Assembly (NCBI RefSeq): GCF_016545825.1
Contig: NC_052613.1
Coordinates: 5,890,001-5,954,000 of the forward strand
Source: Eucalyptus grandis
Lineage: Eukaryota > Streptophyta > Magnoliopsida > Myrtales > Myrtaceae
Reading direction: 5' to 3'
DNA length: 64,000 bases
In this document: in pieces, positions 44,111 through 55,989 of the stretch
How the letters are laid out: the number at the start of each line of letters is the position of its first letter
How positions within the stretch are numbered: position 1 is the stretch's first letter
Notes under the pieces: generated by a model
What the model saw: the letters and a program-made list of their open reading frames with translations, nothing else
Database searches by the model: none
Told to the model about the DNA's origin: nothing
Translations under genes and position numbers: made by a program

Positions 44111-44739
44111 AAGAAAGCAAGAAGAGGATCTTTGCTACGGACACATTGCCAATGCGGATTTATTACCCCTTTGTAAGTTTTAACAAGCTTTCTTTCAAAA
44201 GTAATTCGAAGAATTCATCCATTGACGCAAGAATCGCGAAAGAAGATAGTGTTATGGCCATATGAAATTATGAATGTTGGGTGAAATGAAAATTTTTTAC
44301 ATGCCATTACACATTAACTTATCGTAATTAATTGATTCAAAGAGCCCCAACTACAGCTGAAGTGTGAATCGAAGAATCATAGCTCGAGGCCTTCTTCTCC
44401 CTTGGTATTATCTTGGTGCCTCCATCGCTAGGCCCGCCAAGTCTAGAGAAAAAGAATGACCTAAAGGATTCCTTGCAATTTTATTATCTTCTTAATATCC
44501 GTAGTTGCTATCTCCATCACATGATTTCCCAAGCAATCGACTTTCTTTTTCCTGTAAAATCATGTTCGCATGTAATTCCCTAAACAAAAAATGATACAGT
44601 TGAACTTTGGAATTTGTGATTAAAATATCAAGAAATGATCATTCGTCACAGTTAGTTACTAATGGAGTTTCCAAGATGGGTTGCATGTCTCATGCTTATG
44701 GCATGATTGATGATGCCAATGACAGAGATTATTACTCCA

Positions 44740-45698
44740 TTTGTTTTGCAAAATATATGGCATTTTTGGGAAATATTCTCTATGAAGCTATTTTCCAAGA
44801 AAATGTAATTATTTTATAATGTTCGGTTGAAATCTAAAAACGGAAAATATTTTTCACTGTTCAACAAGGAAAATATTTTCCTCCATGTACTATTTTTTAA
44901 TAATTTTTTATTATTTTATTTTAAAATCTAAATTTTTATTTTTTAAAGAATTGATTTTTTAATTATTTTTATTTAAAAAAATTATTTATAAATGATTTTT
45001 ATTCTTTTGCTTTTTATTTTCTTTCTTTTGTCTTCTTCTTCTTCGGCTAATCGTCGGTGAAGGGCCAAAGGTGAGCTCTAGCTCACTTGACGCCGACAAG
45101 CTAGATTTCACCAAAGGTTCGCACTCGTCAATTTGGTGAGGCTCAAGCTCACTTCTCACCAGAGGCTTGCACTCACCAATCTGGTGAGGCTTGAGCTCAT
45201 TGCTTGCCGTATCGGCGAGCCTCCAGCCTTAGCTTGCTGCTGATCAAGCAAGTGACGAGCTAGGGCTTGAGCTCGAGCTCAATGCTCGTTGCTTGCCCGG
45301 CTCATCATCGATCGGGCAAGTGGCGGGCCTTGAGCTTGCTTGTGATTGGTCATCAACCATCAGCTGTTGTCATGGTCAACGACTAGCTAAGACAAAAGTT
45401 AAACAAAAATTTAAAAAAAAAAATAGAAAAAGAAAAGAGAAAAAAATGAAAATGAAAAATAATTAAAAATCCAATTCTTTTGAAATGAAAAAAAAAAAGA
45501 AAAGGAAATATTAAAAGGTTAACATAGGTATGAGATAGGAGAAAGTTACTGAGGAAAATGTTTTCTCATCTTGAAAAGCTAGTGAAGACTTTTTTCAGCT
45601 GATGGAAAATGTTTTCCCTAATTAGTTTATTTTCGGTGAAACAAACACTGACAAAATTGGAAAACATTTTTCTACAAGTTGTTTTTTGCGAAACAAAC
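44740..45698. mobile_element. TIR element with TTTGTTT(T/C)GCAAAA termini and GC-rich core
   Basis: The left end 'ttgttttgcaaaa' and the right end read inward 'ttgtttcgcaaaa' form inverted termini. Further inside, both have a GGAAAA(C/T)ATT-like word. A second right terminus, 'ggtgaaacaaac' (45637-45648), suggests nested ends. The core (45040-45390) is rich in GAGCTC and CTTGC words. No transposase. Unit 1 has only the left half (24350-24791). Confidence 0.55.
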
Positions 45699-45712
45699 AA
45701 AGCTTGCATTCT

Positions 45713-46509
45713 TGACAATTTTACTTTCAATCCATCCGTTGATGGCTTTTGCAAACAATTGAAGTTGGATAGCGCAACTGAGATTATAGAGAGAATGTGC
45801 AGTCATGGTGTTTTTCTTGATGAGATCACATAAAACTCTTTGTTGAATGGCCTATGCAAGGAATCAAAGCATGAACGGGTGACGGAAACATTCGAACTAA
45901 CATTGCTTCTTAGGATATTGTCATTCAGAGCTTATGCAAGGGTCACGAAGTGAAGGAAACTTAGAATTTGCTCCATAAGATGGGAATGAAGGGGATTACA
46001 CCAGATATTCTGAGTCTTAGCACACTGATTAATGGGCTTTGAGATCATGGGGAGATGGACAAAGCCTACAGTTCTTTCAGGAAAATGGAGGAGCATTATA
46101 AGGTTACTCATACGACAGCAACGTAAAGTATCATGATCAATGCTTTTCCGGAAAATCTAAGTACCGATCTAGTGGCGAAGCTCTTTCATGAGATGAGTGT
46201 CAAAGGTTGCCTGCCCGACAGTAACACATACCGTGTGATGATTGATGGATTCTCTGAAGCAGGAGATGTCAACTCGGAACACGAACTTCTACCTGAATCA
46301 ATTGCCTTGGTGCGAAGCATAGGGTTCATGAAGCTGTTGGGGTCATTCACCTTATGGTTCACAAAGGTATTGTTCCTGAGGTAGTGAACACTATTTTTTG
46401 AGGCTGACAAAAGGGAGGTGACTGCACCTAAGATTGCTGTGGACTACTTGTTGAAGAAAAGCCATATTACTTATTATTCTTATGAACTTCTCCTGAGGGT
46501 GTTCGGTAT
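45713..46509 (+). pseudogene. Pentatricopeptide-repeat (PPR) protein pseudogene, C-terminal part
   Basis: Degenerate 35-residue motifs appear in shifting frames: 'NPSVDGFCKQLKLDSATEI' from 45732, 'NGLCKES' near 45846, 'AYSSFRKMEE' near 46066, then VAKLFHEMSVKGCLPD and YRVMIDGFSEAGDV at 46157-46270. After a further frameshift come HLMVHKGIVPEVVNTIF and a KREVTAPKIAVDYLLKKSH tail. PPR proteins bind organelle RNA; here stops and frameshifts exclude function. The left end abuts the TIR element at 45698 and the right end abuts the LTR sequence at 46510. Confidence 0.8.
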
Positions 46510-48008
46510 TGCGTCATTTAATTAATTAATCATTACGTACACATTGCATATCATGCATCATATTTCATATCTAGAACTTAGGTGGATACATAATTCATGT
46601 TTAAAGCAATGCATGTGATCTTTAAAATCCTTCAGCAGTTAGGATAGTATAGAGTTTTCTTCAATGAAACAAAAACCAAATAAAAATGTTATTTAAGTCA
46701 TATAGATTTCATAGTATGCATGTCATATGTTACACGTTAGTTAATGAGTCACATGTTCATTGTCTTAATACTCTTGTAATGCAATTGGATCATAATTAAT
46801 TATTGTTTTTCATGCATTATTAATGATGTATATAGTTCAGTTTCAGATGGGATGGGATCGTATTTTTCGTTGGATCGGATATGGGTTTCGCGGGTGATCT
46901 CCTGGTGGTGTCTTGGAGCACCGCCATCCTTTTAGCAGTGAGAAAATTTTAGGGTTCGATGCATTATGTAGTCTAGATCGTCAAAAAAGAAAATAAGAAA
47001 ATGCCAAAAGATTAGCGTTGCATCATTAGGTCACTTTCTTTTCAATAAAAGTTATTAAGCCGTGTTATTTTTTTTTATCTATTTAAAAAGGAAAACACAA
47101 AGGTGACTTGCCTGGTTAATTAATAGGATTAATTCATAATTAATTCTATTTCATGTCATTGTTATTTCATGTAGGTTGCATATATATATATATATATAAC
47201 AGAGAATTTATCGAAGTTGCATTATTTTGTAAAGAAAAATCATAAAAGGAACATATATGCTTATAGAATTACTATGTCATCCATCCCGTATCATGTAGCA
47301 CATGCATATTTAGGATCATGTAAATTAGATTGCACACATATTGTGATGGTTCAAGTTCCGTCATATGAATTGCATCTCACATGTCATTAAAGTAAAAATC
47401 ATGCATATTAAATTTATATTAAGATTGCATATAATAAAAATTTTTAAAAAAAAAAAAAAATTAGGAGCCTTGTCATTTAGAAATCATGTTTAGGGCATGC
47501 ATTTTTAATCAGCATTTTGCAAGTTTTTTTTTTTTTTAGAATAAACCTTAATAAAGTTGTAGTTTGTTATGCTTAAGGTTAGTTATAATTCTTACAATTT
47601 ATCACTTTGGTTTATTGAATGTTATTTTATTGGTTGTGCACTCGCATGACCACCCTTTGCATGTTACTAGCTTATGTTAAAATTAATCAAGACTGCTTGC
47701 AAATTATTTTTAAATTAAAATGAAAAGGTACCAAAAGGCCGTTAAATTAATCTAGCGTAACCATGTCCCTGGATTCATTGAATCTCTGGTTCGCAAAAGC
47801 AAAGTATTCTCCCATACTTTACTTACGTTTCTTATCAACCCTAATTGATTAATGGTAGCTCCAAATTGAGTAAAATTGCATGTTTAAATGGATTAATTTT
47901 TAATGTCAAGTTGCGATTGGTAGGACTTGGGAAGGTCCGTGCAAAGTCTTCAGGCTTAGTAATCCATTAGCCTTCTTTGGGTAATTCACCTTTGAAAAGG
48001 TCGCGATA
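46510..48008 (+). repeat. 5' LTR, probably lacking its promoter part
   Basis: Begins TGCGTCATTT and ends at GCGATA (CA changed to TA), aligned throughout with 60953-62426. It has no TATA box of the kind found upstream of the 3' repeat at 59965, suggesting that the LTR's U3/R part is missing here. A (TA)n run lies at 47180-47198. Confidence 0.75.
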
Positions 48009-48011
48009 ACT

Positions 48012-48029
48012 TGGCGACTTCACTGGGGA
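48012..48029 (+). other. Primer binding site
   Basis: TGGCGACTTCACTGGGGA starts three bases after the LTR end. It begins TGG, complementary to tRNA CCA-3', and resembles the primer sites of Tat-type elements. The tRNA identity is not assigned. Confidence 0.65.
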
Positions 48030-48727
48030 TAGAGTTAAAACTCATAGTAGACATAGGCTTGTTTATTTTTCAAAAATATTTTTTGTTTGGTAGCATGAAA
48101 CAAGGTACACTCCTAACATGAAGTGTTAAATGTTTTTACATAAAGGAGTTATAAAGGGAGTAATGCTTGCTGGCCCTTTGTTTTGTAGGAAGGTGTTGAG
48201 ATTGAATGTTTTTTCTTATATATTGATGTGTTGCTTGTATTATTAATTTTTGTGTATGATTTTAAGATGGTTTTAGCACTACACATTACACACACAACTT
48301 GCAGTTAGAGCTGGGCCGCATTTAAGGATTGTAGTATGGTGTTGAGAAATAAGCCAACCTTGAACGTGAGACTACGGTGTAGAGGTTACCTTTCTCAACC
48401 CCGAAATTTTTTTTTTTTGGTGTCAAAATGTTTATACTTGTCTGCAAAACTGCGTGATTATAGGATTTCCTTTTGACTCAGTCAAAGCTAAGAGGACCCG
48501 ACCTTTGTACGCGAGACTGCAATTAGTCGGACCATTCTCTTGGCTCTAACTTGCTAAGCTTTATAGTTTAGGTATCGAGCCTCACATCTCATGCGCTTGT
48601 CTATGTGGTTGCCATTTTTCCTTTGTAAAGTAAGTATTCTTACCTTATACTATGTAATCTATTTACTTTATCGCATCTTCTTTTGGTCGACGACAAAAGG
48701 TCGATCGTAGGTCTTAATCTATATACA
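48030..48727 (+). other. Retrotransposon leader
   Basis: Non-coding sequence between the primer site and the first ATG of ORF1. Words such as 'cgtgagactacggt' and 'gcgagactgcaatt' are loosely repeated at 48370 and 48520. Confidence 0.5.
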
Positions 48728-49990
48728 ATGGAGAGATCTGATGTTCAATTTGTTCCAACTCCCAGGATCGAGCTTAAAGGGTGGTGGAATAAATTGAGTA
48801 AAGAAGGCTAAGATTATGCGGAGTCGATATTGGGACGGCTCATTCCTCTTTTGGATATTAGAGTCCATAGTGGTGTTTTGCAAGCCATATCACACTTTCG
48901 GTGTCTTGAGACAACTACTTTTATTTCTGATAAGAACAAGCTAACTCCAACACTGAAAGAATATAGCATTATCATAGAATGCCCCTTGAGATTAAACTTG
49001 TTAGGCCGCCTCTTGGTATGGAGCCCACATCAATTTTGTCTCAATTTTTAAGAATTAAAACTGATGAGATTAAGAAAATTTTAAAAACTAATTGTAATGC
49101 ATGCCCATTCTCCTTTTTGGCCGATCATTTTTTAAATCAATCTTCAATGCGCCAAAAGGGTAGGAGATTCATCTTAGCATTCTTTGGATTTATAATCTTT
49201 CCTCATCAAGAAAATGCTATGAATCATTCGATTGCATGGATGGTTAAACAAGTATGTGTTGGCATGAACTTTATAAATATGATTTTAATTGAAACATTTT
49301 TATCCTTCAATCGTTTTAAACAAAATGGAGAAAAAATCATGAGTGCCTCTCCTGAACTTTTACAAATCCGGTTTCTTTCTCACGCGAAGGAGTTTGGTCA
49401 TTTCATGTGTTGAGATGAAACTGATGATTCTAATTACCCAATAAAGAGATTTTCAATATTAGAGAAAAAGTATACTAGAAAGTCATTTTCCGATTGGGTA
49501 ACTTTTCTAAAAGATCAGATCCCACGGCCTCCTATGCTATGCTAAATTGTTCCAAATTAGTGTGGCTCGTTTCTCTCATAAGACGGATGATCCAGTTCCA
49601 TTGATGGGAATCATTGGTGCGACATCTTACTACCCTTATAGAGTGGCCAGTCAATATCAAGTGCTCCAGAATATCCCACCTCCTCTCCAGATGGACCTAT
49701 TCTAAGCTCGCTTCATGCGTAAGGATCACAAATACCTGGATGAGATTGAACGCCTTGAAAATGCATGGAATGAATGCCATCCCAAAAAGATAGTGGTGCC
49801 CAGAAGGTTAAAGGGAGAAGAGAAGACTTTACATGCCTCGGATTGTTATATCCACCAGCACAAAATTCCTCTAACTCTACTTCCTATGATACTTGAAGTG
49901 ACTATAAAGCCCACTTGTCAAGCACAAATTGAACATCTTGAAGAAACGGTGGAAAGGAATAAAGCTCATATCTTTGAGTTGGTTTGACAG
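48728..49990 (+). pseudogene. Retrotransposon ORF1 remnant
   Basis: From ATG 48728 the frame stops after 27 codons and resumes. LTPTLKEYSIII near 48940 matches the 'LTPT.EEY' signature of the first ORF of plant Tat-type elements. Later frames (48979-49413, 49715-49987) continue the protein to a terminal coiled-coil-like stretch (IEHLEETVERNKAHI). At least three breaks. The molecular role of this ORF in the family is not established. Confidence 0.55.
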
Positions 49991-50317
49991 AACAAAAAGC
50001 TTCGAAAGACAGTGATATCCCAATTGTATATGAAAAAGAGTCACTAGATTTAGGAGTTCAATTCTAGCTTTAGGGTTTTATTTCAATTTCTTATATTAAT
50101 GTTTTAGGAATTTAATTTCCTAGGGAGCTATTTTAATTTCTTAGGTTGATATCTTTAGAATTTGATTTCACTTAATAAAATGCACGATCGACCGTTGTCA
50201 TGGATCAATCTCATTCGTTATGATGCTTATTGTACTTTTTACATTATTAGTTATAATTGATACAACACGGCTTGCCCAAGATCGCCAATCTGTACTCGTT
50301 CTAAAGCAATTATGGTC

Positions 50318-51560
50318 GATAACACCAAACAAATGCATGTTGCTGAACAAGCTTGCATCATTGTCCTTGAAACGGAGATGAAGCAAGTCCTAAATATCCT
50401 TGAGTAGCTCTCTAAACAAATCGATTCCCTCTAAGCAAACACTGTCCCACTAACTCCTCAAGTTGAAGTGGTGTTACCACAATATGCTCCCATGATTGAT
50501 CCAAGAGATAGAGGCAAGAATATGTTCGCAAGTGGCCCATCAACCTTTGATGATGCCTCCATGGTTAAAATTACTGACACACCTCAAATCGTTGCTGATG
50601 ATGAGGTATAAGTGATACATTCGACTGTACCGAAAACTGAGTAAGAAAAACGCTTGGCAAAAATCAAGGATAAACTTAAGCAGTTGCAGGGTTCATTGAG
50701 CCAAGACCCGATTGACTTGTCCATTATGCAACAATCAAGATGCCAAAAAAGTTCAAAATTCTAGACTTTGAAAAGTATGACAACACCTCTTGCGCGAAGA
50801 TCTATCTATAGACTTATGTGGTCGGGATGACCCAATATGTTGACAATATACCCTTGATGATTCAACAATTTCAAGCAAGCCTGGTAGGACCAACGCTACA
50901 ATGGTACATTATGAAGAAAATTAATCTCTTAAAGACTTAGGAGGATTTGACTAGCACTTTCTTTAAGCAATATAAGTATAATATTGACGTCACTCCATCT
51001 CGAGAAGATTTACTTTACACAGAAAAGAAGAAAACGAAATCTTTCAAGGAATATGTCACGAGATGGAGGATCGAGGCTGCTCAAATTACTTTGGAGCTAA
51101 CGAAGAAGGAGCTGATGGATTTGTTCATGAACACACTTCCACTTGAAACATCAAAATCGAATGCTAGGTTCGACCGTCGAGTCATTCAATTAGCTAATCC
51201 CTGTTGGTGAGCCAATTGAAGTAGTCTTGCGTGATGGATGGGCGTCTGATAAGGAACCAAGAAGAATAAGGAACCTGTAACGAAGGTTAATACAGCTTAC
51301 ATTCAACCACCTCACTCTACCCCTAAAAACCCAACAGGAAGGAGCACAACCATTCTTTGGCCAACAGAAGAACACTTCCAGGCATCAATTCATGCCACTT
51401 CCTAAACCCTTGTCCAAGAACTTGCCGACCCTTCAAAAGAAAGGATTACTTGCTAAGGAGTTTAAAGGATCTAATCTCGAGCGTTTCTCCAACTATTATC
51501 TGTCCAAGACATGTGCTTACCATATGGGGAAGGTAGGGCATTCTGTTAACGATTACGATA
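50318..51560 (+). pseudogene. Retrotransposon Gag remnant
   Basis: The start region at 50318 (VDNTKQMHVAEQA) leads, with stops, to the Retrotrans_gag core at 50740-51200 (FKILDFEKYD; LVGPTLQWY; FFKQYKYNID; SFKEYVTRWR). Downstream at 51510-51555 is the spacer motif CAYHMGKVGHSVNDY. The family pattern C..H....GH....C has lost its last Cys to Tyr. Gag packages element RNA; this one is broken by several stops and a frameshift near 51200. Confidence 0.75.
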
Positions 51561-51999
51561 TGCTGCGACAAAAAATCCAAAATCTTTTAGATGCTAAGAT
51601 GCTCTCATTCCGCAATGCACGGTCGAACATCCAAAATAACACATTTGCTGACCACCCGAAAGTTGTGAACACCATCTTTAGTTTTGATGCTGGCAGAAAG
51701 AAGTGCTTGAAAGTGCATGTGAACGATGTTTATAATGGTTTACTACGAGCTAGGTATTATTTAGATGCGGAAGAGCCCACCATGTTTCAGAAGATGCAAA
51801 GAGTTAAGACAATGTCCAAGGAGGGGATGATTGTTTATGCAGACCGACATAGTTTCGACTATCACTCCAATCATTTTTTATTTGAAGGACGAGTTTATTG
51901 ATTTTGAGGATAATTTTACTGACTTGAATGTTGAAGCTAATGATTCCCTAGCTCTTGGCATGCCACCATTGGAAGACGGGTCGGATGAGGATGGATTAC

Positions 52000-52932
52000 T
52001 CATTAATGATGTACCACTGTCTGATGATGAAGAATTAATTCTCGATGTTACACAACCTTATGCATATATGAATGATAAAGTGGTCCCATGGTGTTATGAT
52101 GCAGAAATAGATGTGGTCACTCGATCAGGATGCACCTATACTCAAGCCAACTCACAACCTGTCAAGCCAGTCACTAATGAGGAGGCTAAAGAATTCTTAG
52201 CCATAACTAAGGCAAGTGAGTATAACGTAGTAGACCAACTTCGTAAAATGCCAACACAAATCTCCCTATTAGAGTTGCTCTTGACATCGGAGAAATATCA
52301 AAAGTCCCTGATGAAAGTCCTTAATGAAGTACGCGTCTCAGAATCTATTGAACCTGAGAAGTTGGAGGAATTTGTGGGGACCATTTTGTTAAAGGACAAG
52401 ATTGCCTTCTCAAATGAGAAGTTCCCAGACAAAGGAAGAGGACATGACAAAACCCTCTATATCTCAATCAAGTGTCAACATACCTTGGTGTCCTGCATAC
52501 TCATTGATAATGGATCAACTTTAAACATATGCCCTCTAGCAACTCTAAAACGCCTTGGGTATGATTTTGAGAAAATTTGCACGGCTAACCTCTATTCGAG
52601 CATTTGATAAGACCAAGAAAGAAGCAATTGGAGAAGTTGATTTAGACTCACAAATAGAGCCAATGTTATTTAATGCAATTTTCCAAGTCTTGGACATACG
52701 TACAGCATTCAACTTTTTGTTAGGTCGTCCATGGAGACATGCAGCAGGTCCAGTTTCCTCAAGTTTCCACCAGAAAGTGAAGTTCGTGATGAAAAGAAAG
52801 CTTATTACAGTTCGAAGAGAAGATGAGTTCAAGATTTATCACGAGACGGTTATCCCTTATATTGAACCAAATTGTAAAGAAGAATCTAGTTTTCAAGCAT
52901 TTGAGTTGGTTTTAACCATTCACGTCTCTTGA
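52000..52932 (+). pseudogene. Retrotransposon aspartic protease remnant
   Basis: The catalytic-type motif LIDNGSTLN lies near 52500, in the D-N-G-S form usual for Tat-type elements, followed by CPLATLKRLG. A frameshift near 52590 passes to IRAFDKTKKE, then FQVLDIRTAFNFLLGRPW (52681-52735), the conserved end of the protease domain. Otherwise the frame is long, 51831-52607. Confidence 0.75.
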
Positions 52933-52959
52933 GGCACTACCCTACCCACTCTAGAAGTA

Positions 52960-53430
52960 TCAAAGTCGGTGATCATGGTAGGCAAAATCATGGTGGGAAG
53001 TGGTTTTGCCCCAGGTGATGGTTTAGGTTGACATGGTCAAGGCACTCGCCAACCAATTGAAGCCAAATAGAAATCATACACGACTAGACTGGGCTATCAT
53101 GGTAGGGGTGGACGATTGTGCAGAGGAAGACGAAGAGAACAAGGATGAAATGGCTTCACTATACCCCATATTAGGTCCACATTCCCTAGGCCTACGAAGA
53201 TGATGCATGAGGAAGAAGGGGCGGTCGATACCAATATTCGATATTCCAAGCCTCCAAGTGCTAACATCGATGTTTGTAATGTTGTTCCTATTGGATGGGG
53301 AAAGGTAGATAAACCTGTTGCATGCACCATTCGATCCAGTGGAAGAGACGATGTGCTCAAAGGAATGATTGAATTGTTCGAGGAGAATTTAGTGTTTGCC
53401 ATCAACAAAGCTCGAGAGTAGGAGAATTTT
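52960..53430 (+). pseudogene. G-patch-like segment
   Basis: KIMVGSGFAPGDGLG is followed by TGA, then HGQGTRQPIEA and a GYHGRGG region. This corresponds to the glycine-rich G-patch-like piece that follows protease in Tat-type polyproteins. Two in-frame stops. The last frame, 53200-53421, ends before an A/T-rich gap. Confidence 0.5.
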
Positions 53431-53780
53431 AATTGTTTGCGCACTTCTCTACGCAGGAGTTTTTATTACTTTCCTAATTTGCATGTTAGGATTTTCAATT
53501 CTAGGGTTTCTCTCATTTCAATAATGTAATTTTCTTTTCATCCAATAAAATACATGAAGATTTTCATGTTTTAAGGGCATGTTGAAGTACACCCTACTAG
53601 CCTTGTGATGAAATCCTACCAAAAGAAAACGGCAATGAGCTAATTTTGAAGGCTGGCTTCTTCATGTTCCCTTTAAATTTTTCCAAAATAAAATGATTTT
53701 CCAACACATATTTGATTTACCCTGTTTGTTCTTTTCAATCATCTACTTTATGTTTTAGGTGCAATCCTGTGCACATTTGC
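53431..53780. other. Non-coding gap between protease and polymerase parts
   Basis: AT-rich, with no open frame of note; an acceptor-like CTTTATGTTTTAG precedes the next coding piece at 53758. Ogre-type elements have an intron in this general part of the polyprotein, so this could be intron-like, but the donor is not identified. Confidence 0.3.
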
Positions 53781-54835
53781 TTTAATGAAGATGAAGCGTT
53801 AAGTTCAAGTTATGAGGAGCAAGATGATTTAACGGATATTCAATGTAGTTGGGAGCAACAAGAAAATTCAAAACCAATCATTGTTGGGCAGACTGTCACC
53901 ATAAATCTTAGTTACACAAAAGGCACCAAAGAGGTCAAGATTAGGGTAGACTTGACCAAATATGAAGCTAAATGCTTGACCTAGTTGCTAAAGAAATACT
54001 ATGATGTCTTTGCCTGGTCTTATGCCACTATGCTAGGTCTAAATCCATCCATTGTTGAACATTGTCTCTCGACTAATCTCGATGTAACTCCTAAGAAACA
54101 AAAACTACGAAGAATTAAGCCAAAACGCTTTAGGAAAATAGAGGAGGAGGTCATGAAACTACGTGACGTGAAATTCATCAAGGTATCACAATATCCAATG
54201 GATAGGAAACATAGTGCCAGTGCTAAAAAAAGATGGTCACGTTAGATTCTGCATTGACTTTAGAGACTTGAGCAAAGCCAACCCTAAAGATGATTTCCTA
54301 CTACCTCACATTGATATTCTCATGGATAGTAATGCCGGCTTTGAGCTCTTTTCTTTCATGGATCGATTCTCAGGATATAATCAGATTAGGATGAATGAAA
54401 ATGATAAGAAGAAAAATGCATTCATCATTCCATGGGAAACATTCTGTTATAAGGTCGTGCCTTTTGGCCGTAAGAATACCGATGCAATATATCAATGGGC
54501 CATGGTAACACTTTTGCATGATATGATTCACAAAGAAAAATGTTGATGATATGATTGCCAAAATCTCGACAAGGAGAAGATCACCTTAAGATTTTAAAGA
54601 AGCTATTTAAGCAACTTTGTGAGTTTAAGTTACATCTTATTCCAGCAAAATGTGTGCTTGGAGCAACTTCTAGCAAACTATTAGGTTTCATGGTCAGTAG
54701 TAGGGGTATTGAGATTGATCCCTCAAAATTCAAGGTAATACATGATTTGCGCCCTTCAACAATAGTGAAAGAGGTCCAAAGTCTTTTGGGGAGGTTGAAC
54801 TACATAGCTCGATTCATCTCCTAACTCTCTGAAAC
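53781..54835 (+). pseudogene. Reverse transcriptase remnant
   Basis: The pre-RT segment DVFAWSY (54003) and KLRRIKPKR are present, a frameshift near 54205, then the RT blocks VRFCIDFRDLSKANPKDDF (54238), SFMDRFSGYNQIRM (54351) and FCYKVVPFG (54441). The catalytic YVDD box is damaged: a frameshift at 54540 and Tyr to Asn leave NVDD. The thumb part continues at 54555-54824 (LGFMVSSRGIEIDP; LLGRLNYIARFIS). Inactive. Confidence 0.85.
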
Positions 54836-55370
54836 TACTAGACCTTTCTTCAAGCTCCTTAAGAAGAATGCTGAGGTTAAATGGGATGATAAATGCTAAG
54901 AAGCATTCAGAGAGTTGAAGCGATACTTGATAAGTCCACCAATACTTGTTCCCCCAACACTAGGACAACCTCTAATTCCCTATCTCACAATTAATAGAGA
55001 GTCATTGGGAGCAATGTTGGCTCAAAAGAGATCGACAGATGGGTAGGAATGTGTCATTTACTACCTAAGCAAGAAGTTCTCAATAACAGAGATGAACTAC
55101 TTTAATGTTGAGAAAATGTGTGACGATTTAATATGGGTTTTGCACAGGCTGCGACAATATACCCTACACTACCAGACGTTTCTAGTCTATGAGAATGACC
55201 CCATCAAGTACTTGTTAGAACAACCAGCTCTGGTGGGGAGGTTAGCAAAATGGTAAATCCTAATTTCAAAGTTCGACGTGCAAAGTGTACCACAAAAATC
55301 AGTTAAAGGTCGAGTAATTGCGGACATGTTAGCAAGATATTATAAGGATGCAAGACGAAGACAAACATGA
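54836..55370 (+). pseudogene. RNase H (RT-associated) remnant
   Basis: FFKLLKKNAEVKWDDKC, a stop, EAFRELKRYL, then the YLTINRESLGAML and YYLSKKF blocks, and VLHRLRQYTLHYQ near 55140. Stops at 54898, 55046 and 55253 interrupt it. This is the usual RNase H domain that follows reverse transcriptase. Confidence 0.75.
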
Positions 55371-55439
55371 TTCCTTGGATGATTGCATTTTGACAATAGA
55401 GAAGGAGTTGTGGACAATGTTCTTTGTCAGCGCAGTTAA

Positions 55440-55790
55440 CCTATCTAGTTTGGTACTAGAGCAATTCTAATCTCTCTCAATGGTCAACATTATTCTGTAG
55501 CTACAAAGTTGGTATTTCCTTCCACCAACAACATAGTTGAATATGAAGCGTGCATTCTTGGCCTTCAAGTGGCTATTGAAATGGAAGTTAGCAAGTTGAA
55601 GGTGTTCGGTGATTCCGCACTTATTATTCTCCAAATAGTCGGAAAATGGAGGACTAGAGATGCCAAACTATACCTTACCATGATTACTCGGAAAACCTTG
55701 TAAAGGAGTTTGACGAAATATCATTCGAGTACTTGTTGAGGTCTCACAATCAGTTTGTAGATGCACTTGCAACTTTGTCGTCTAAGCTCA
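55440..55790 (+). pseudogene. Second, archaeal-type RNase H remnant
   Basis: STNNIVEYEACILGLQVAIE (55523) with the catalytic-type E, then KLKVFGDSALII with the conserved D and a WRTRDAKL block. A frameshift near 55690 leads to SHNQFVDALATLSS. A second RNase H of this kind characterises the Tat/Ogre lineage. Confidence 0.75.
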
Positions 55791-55989
55791 TTATGGAAGG
55801 GTTAGAAATTGAACCTTTAAATATTGAAGTGCTTGCAAAGCCAGCCTACTGCATGGTAGTGATAGAAGAACCGAATGGAAAACAATGGTATCATGACATC
55901 ATGACCTATATTCAAAGGCGAGAGTTCCTAGAAGGTAGAAATCCAGCTGATCGGAAGCATCTTATGAAACTTGTCTCCAAGTTCTTTAT

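Larger units (their letters stand above)
27147..45228 (+). repeat. Tandem segmental duplication, unit 2
   Basis: Starts 'acctatagacgagg' at 27147, matching 2760, and ends at 45228 where unit 1 homology stops. About 18.1 kb against 22.0 kb for unit 1. Private features are the (CT)n at 27430, about 176 bp at 28656-28831, 1.5 kb at 30827-32308 and several ultrashort A-tailed insertions. It lacks the MITEs at 13089 and 19511. Confidence 0.85.
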
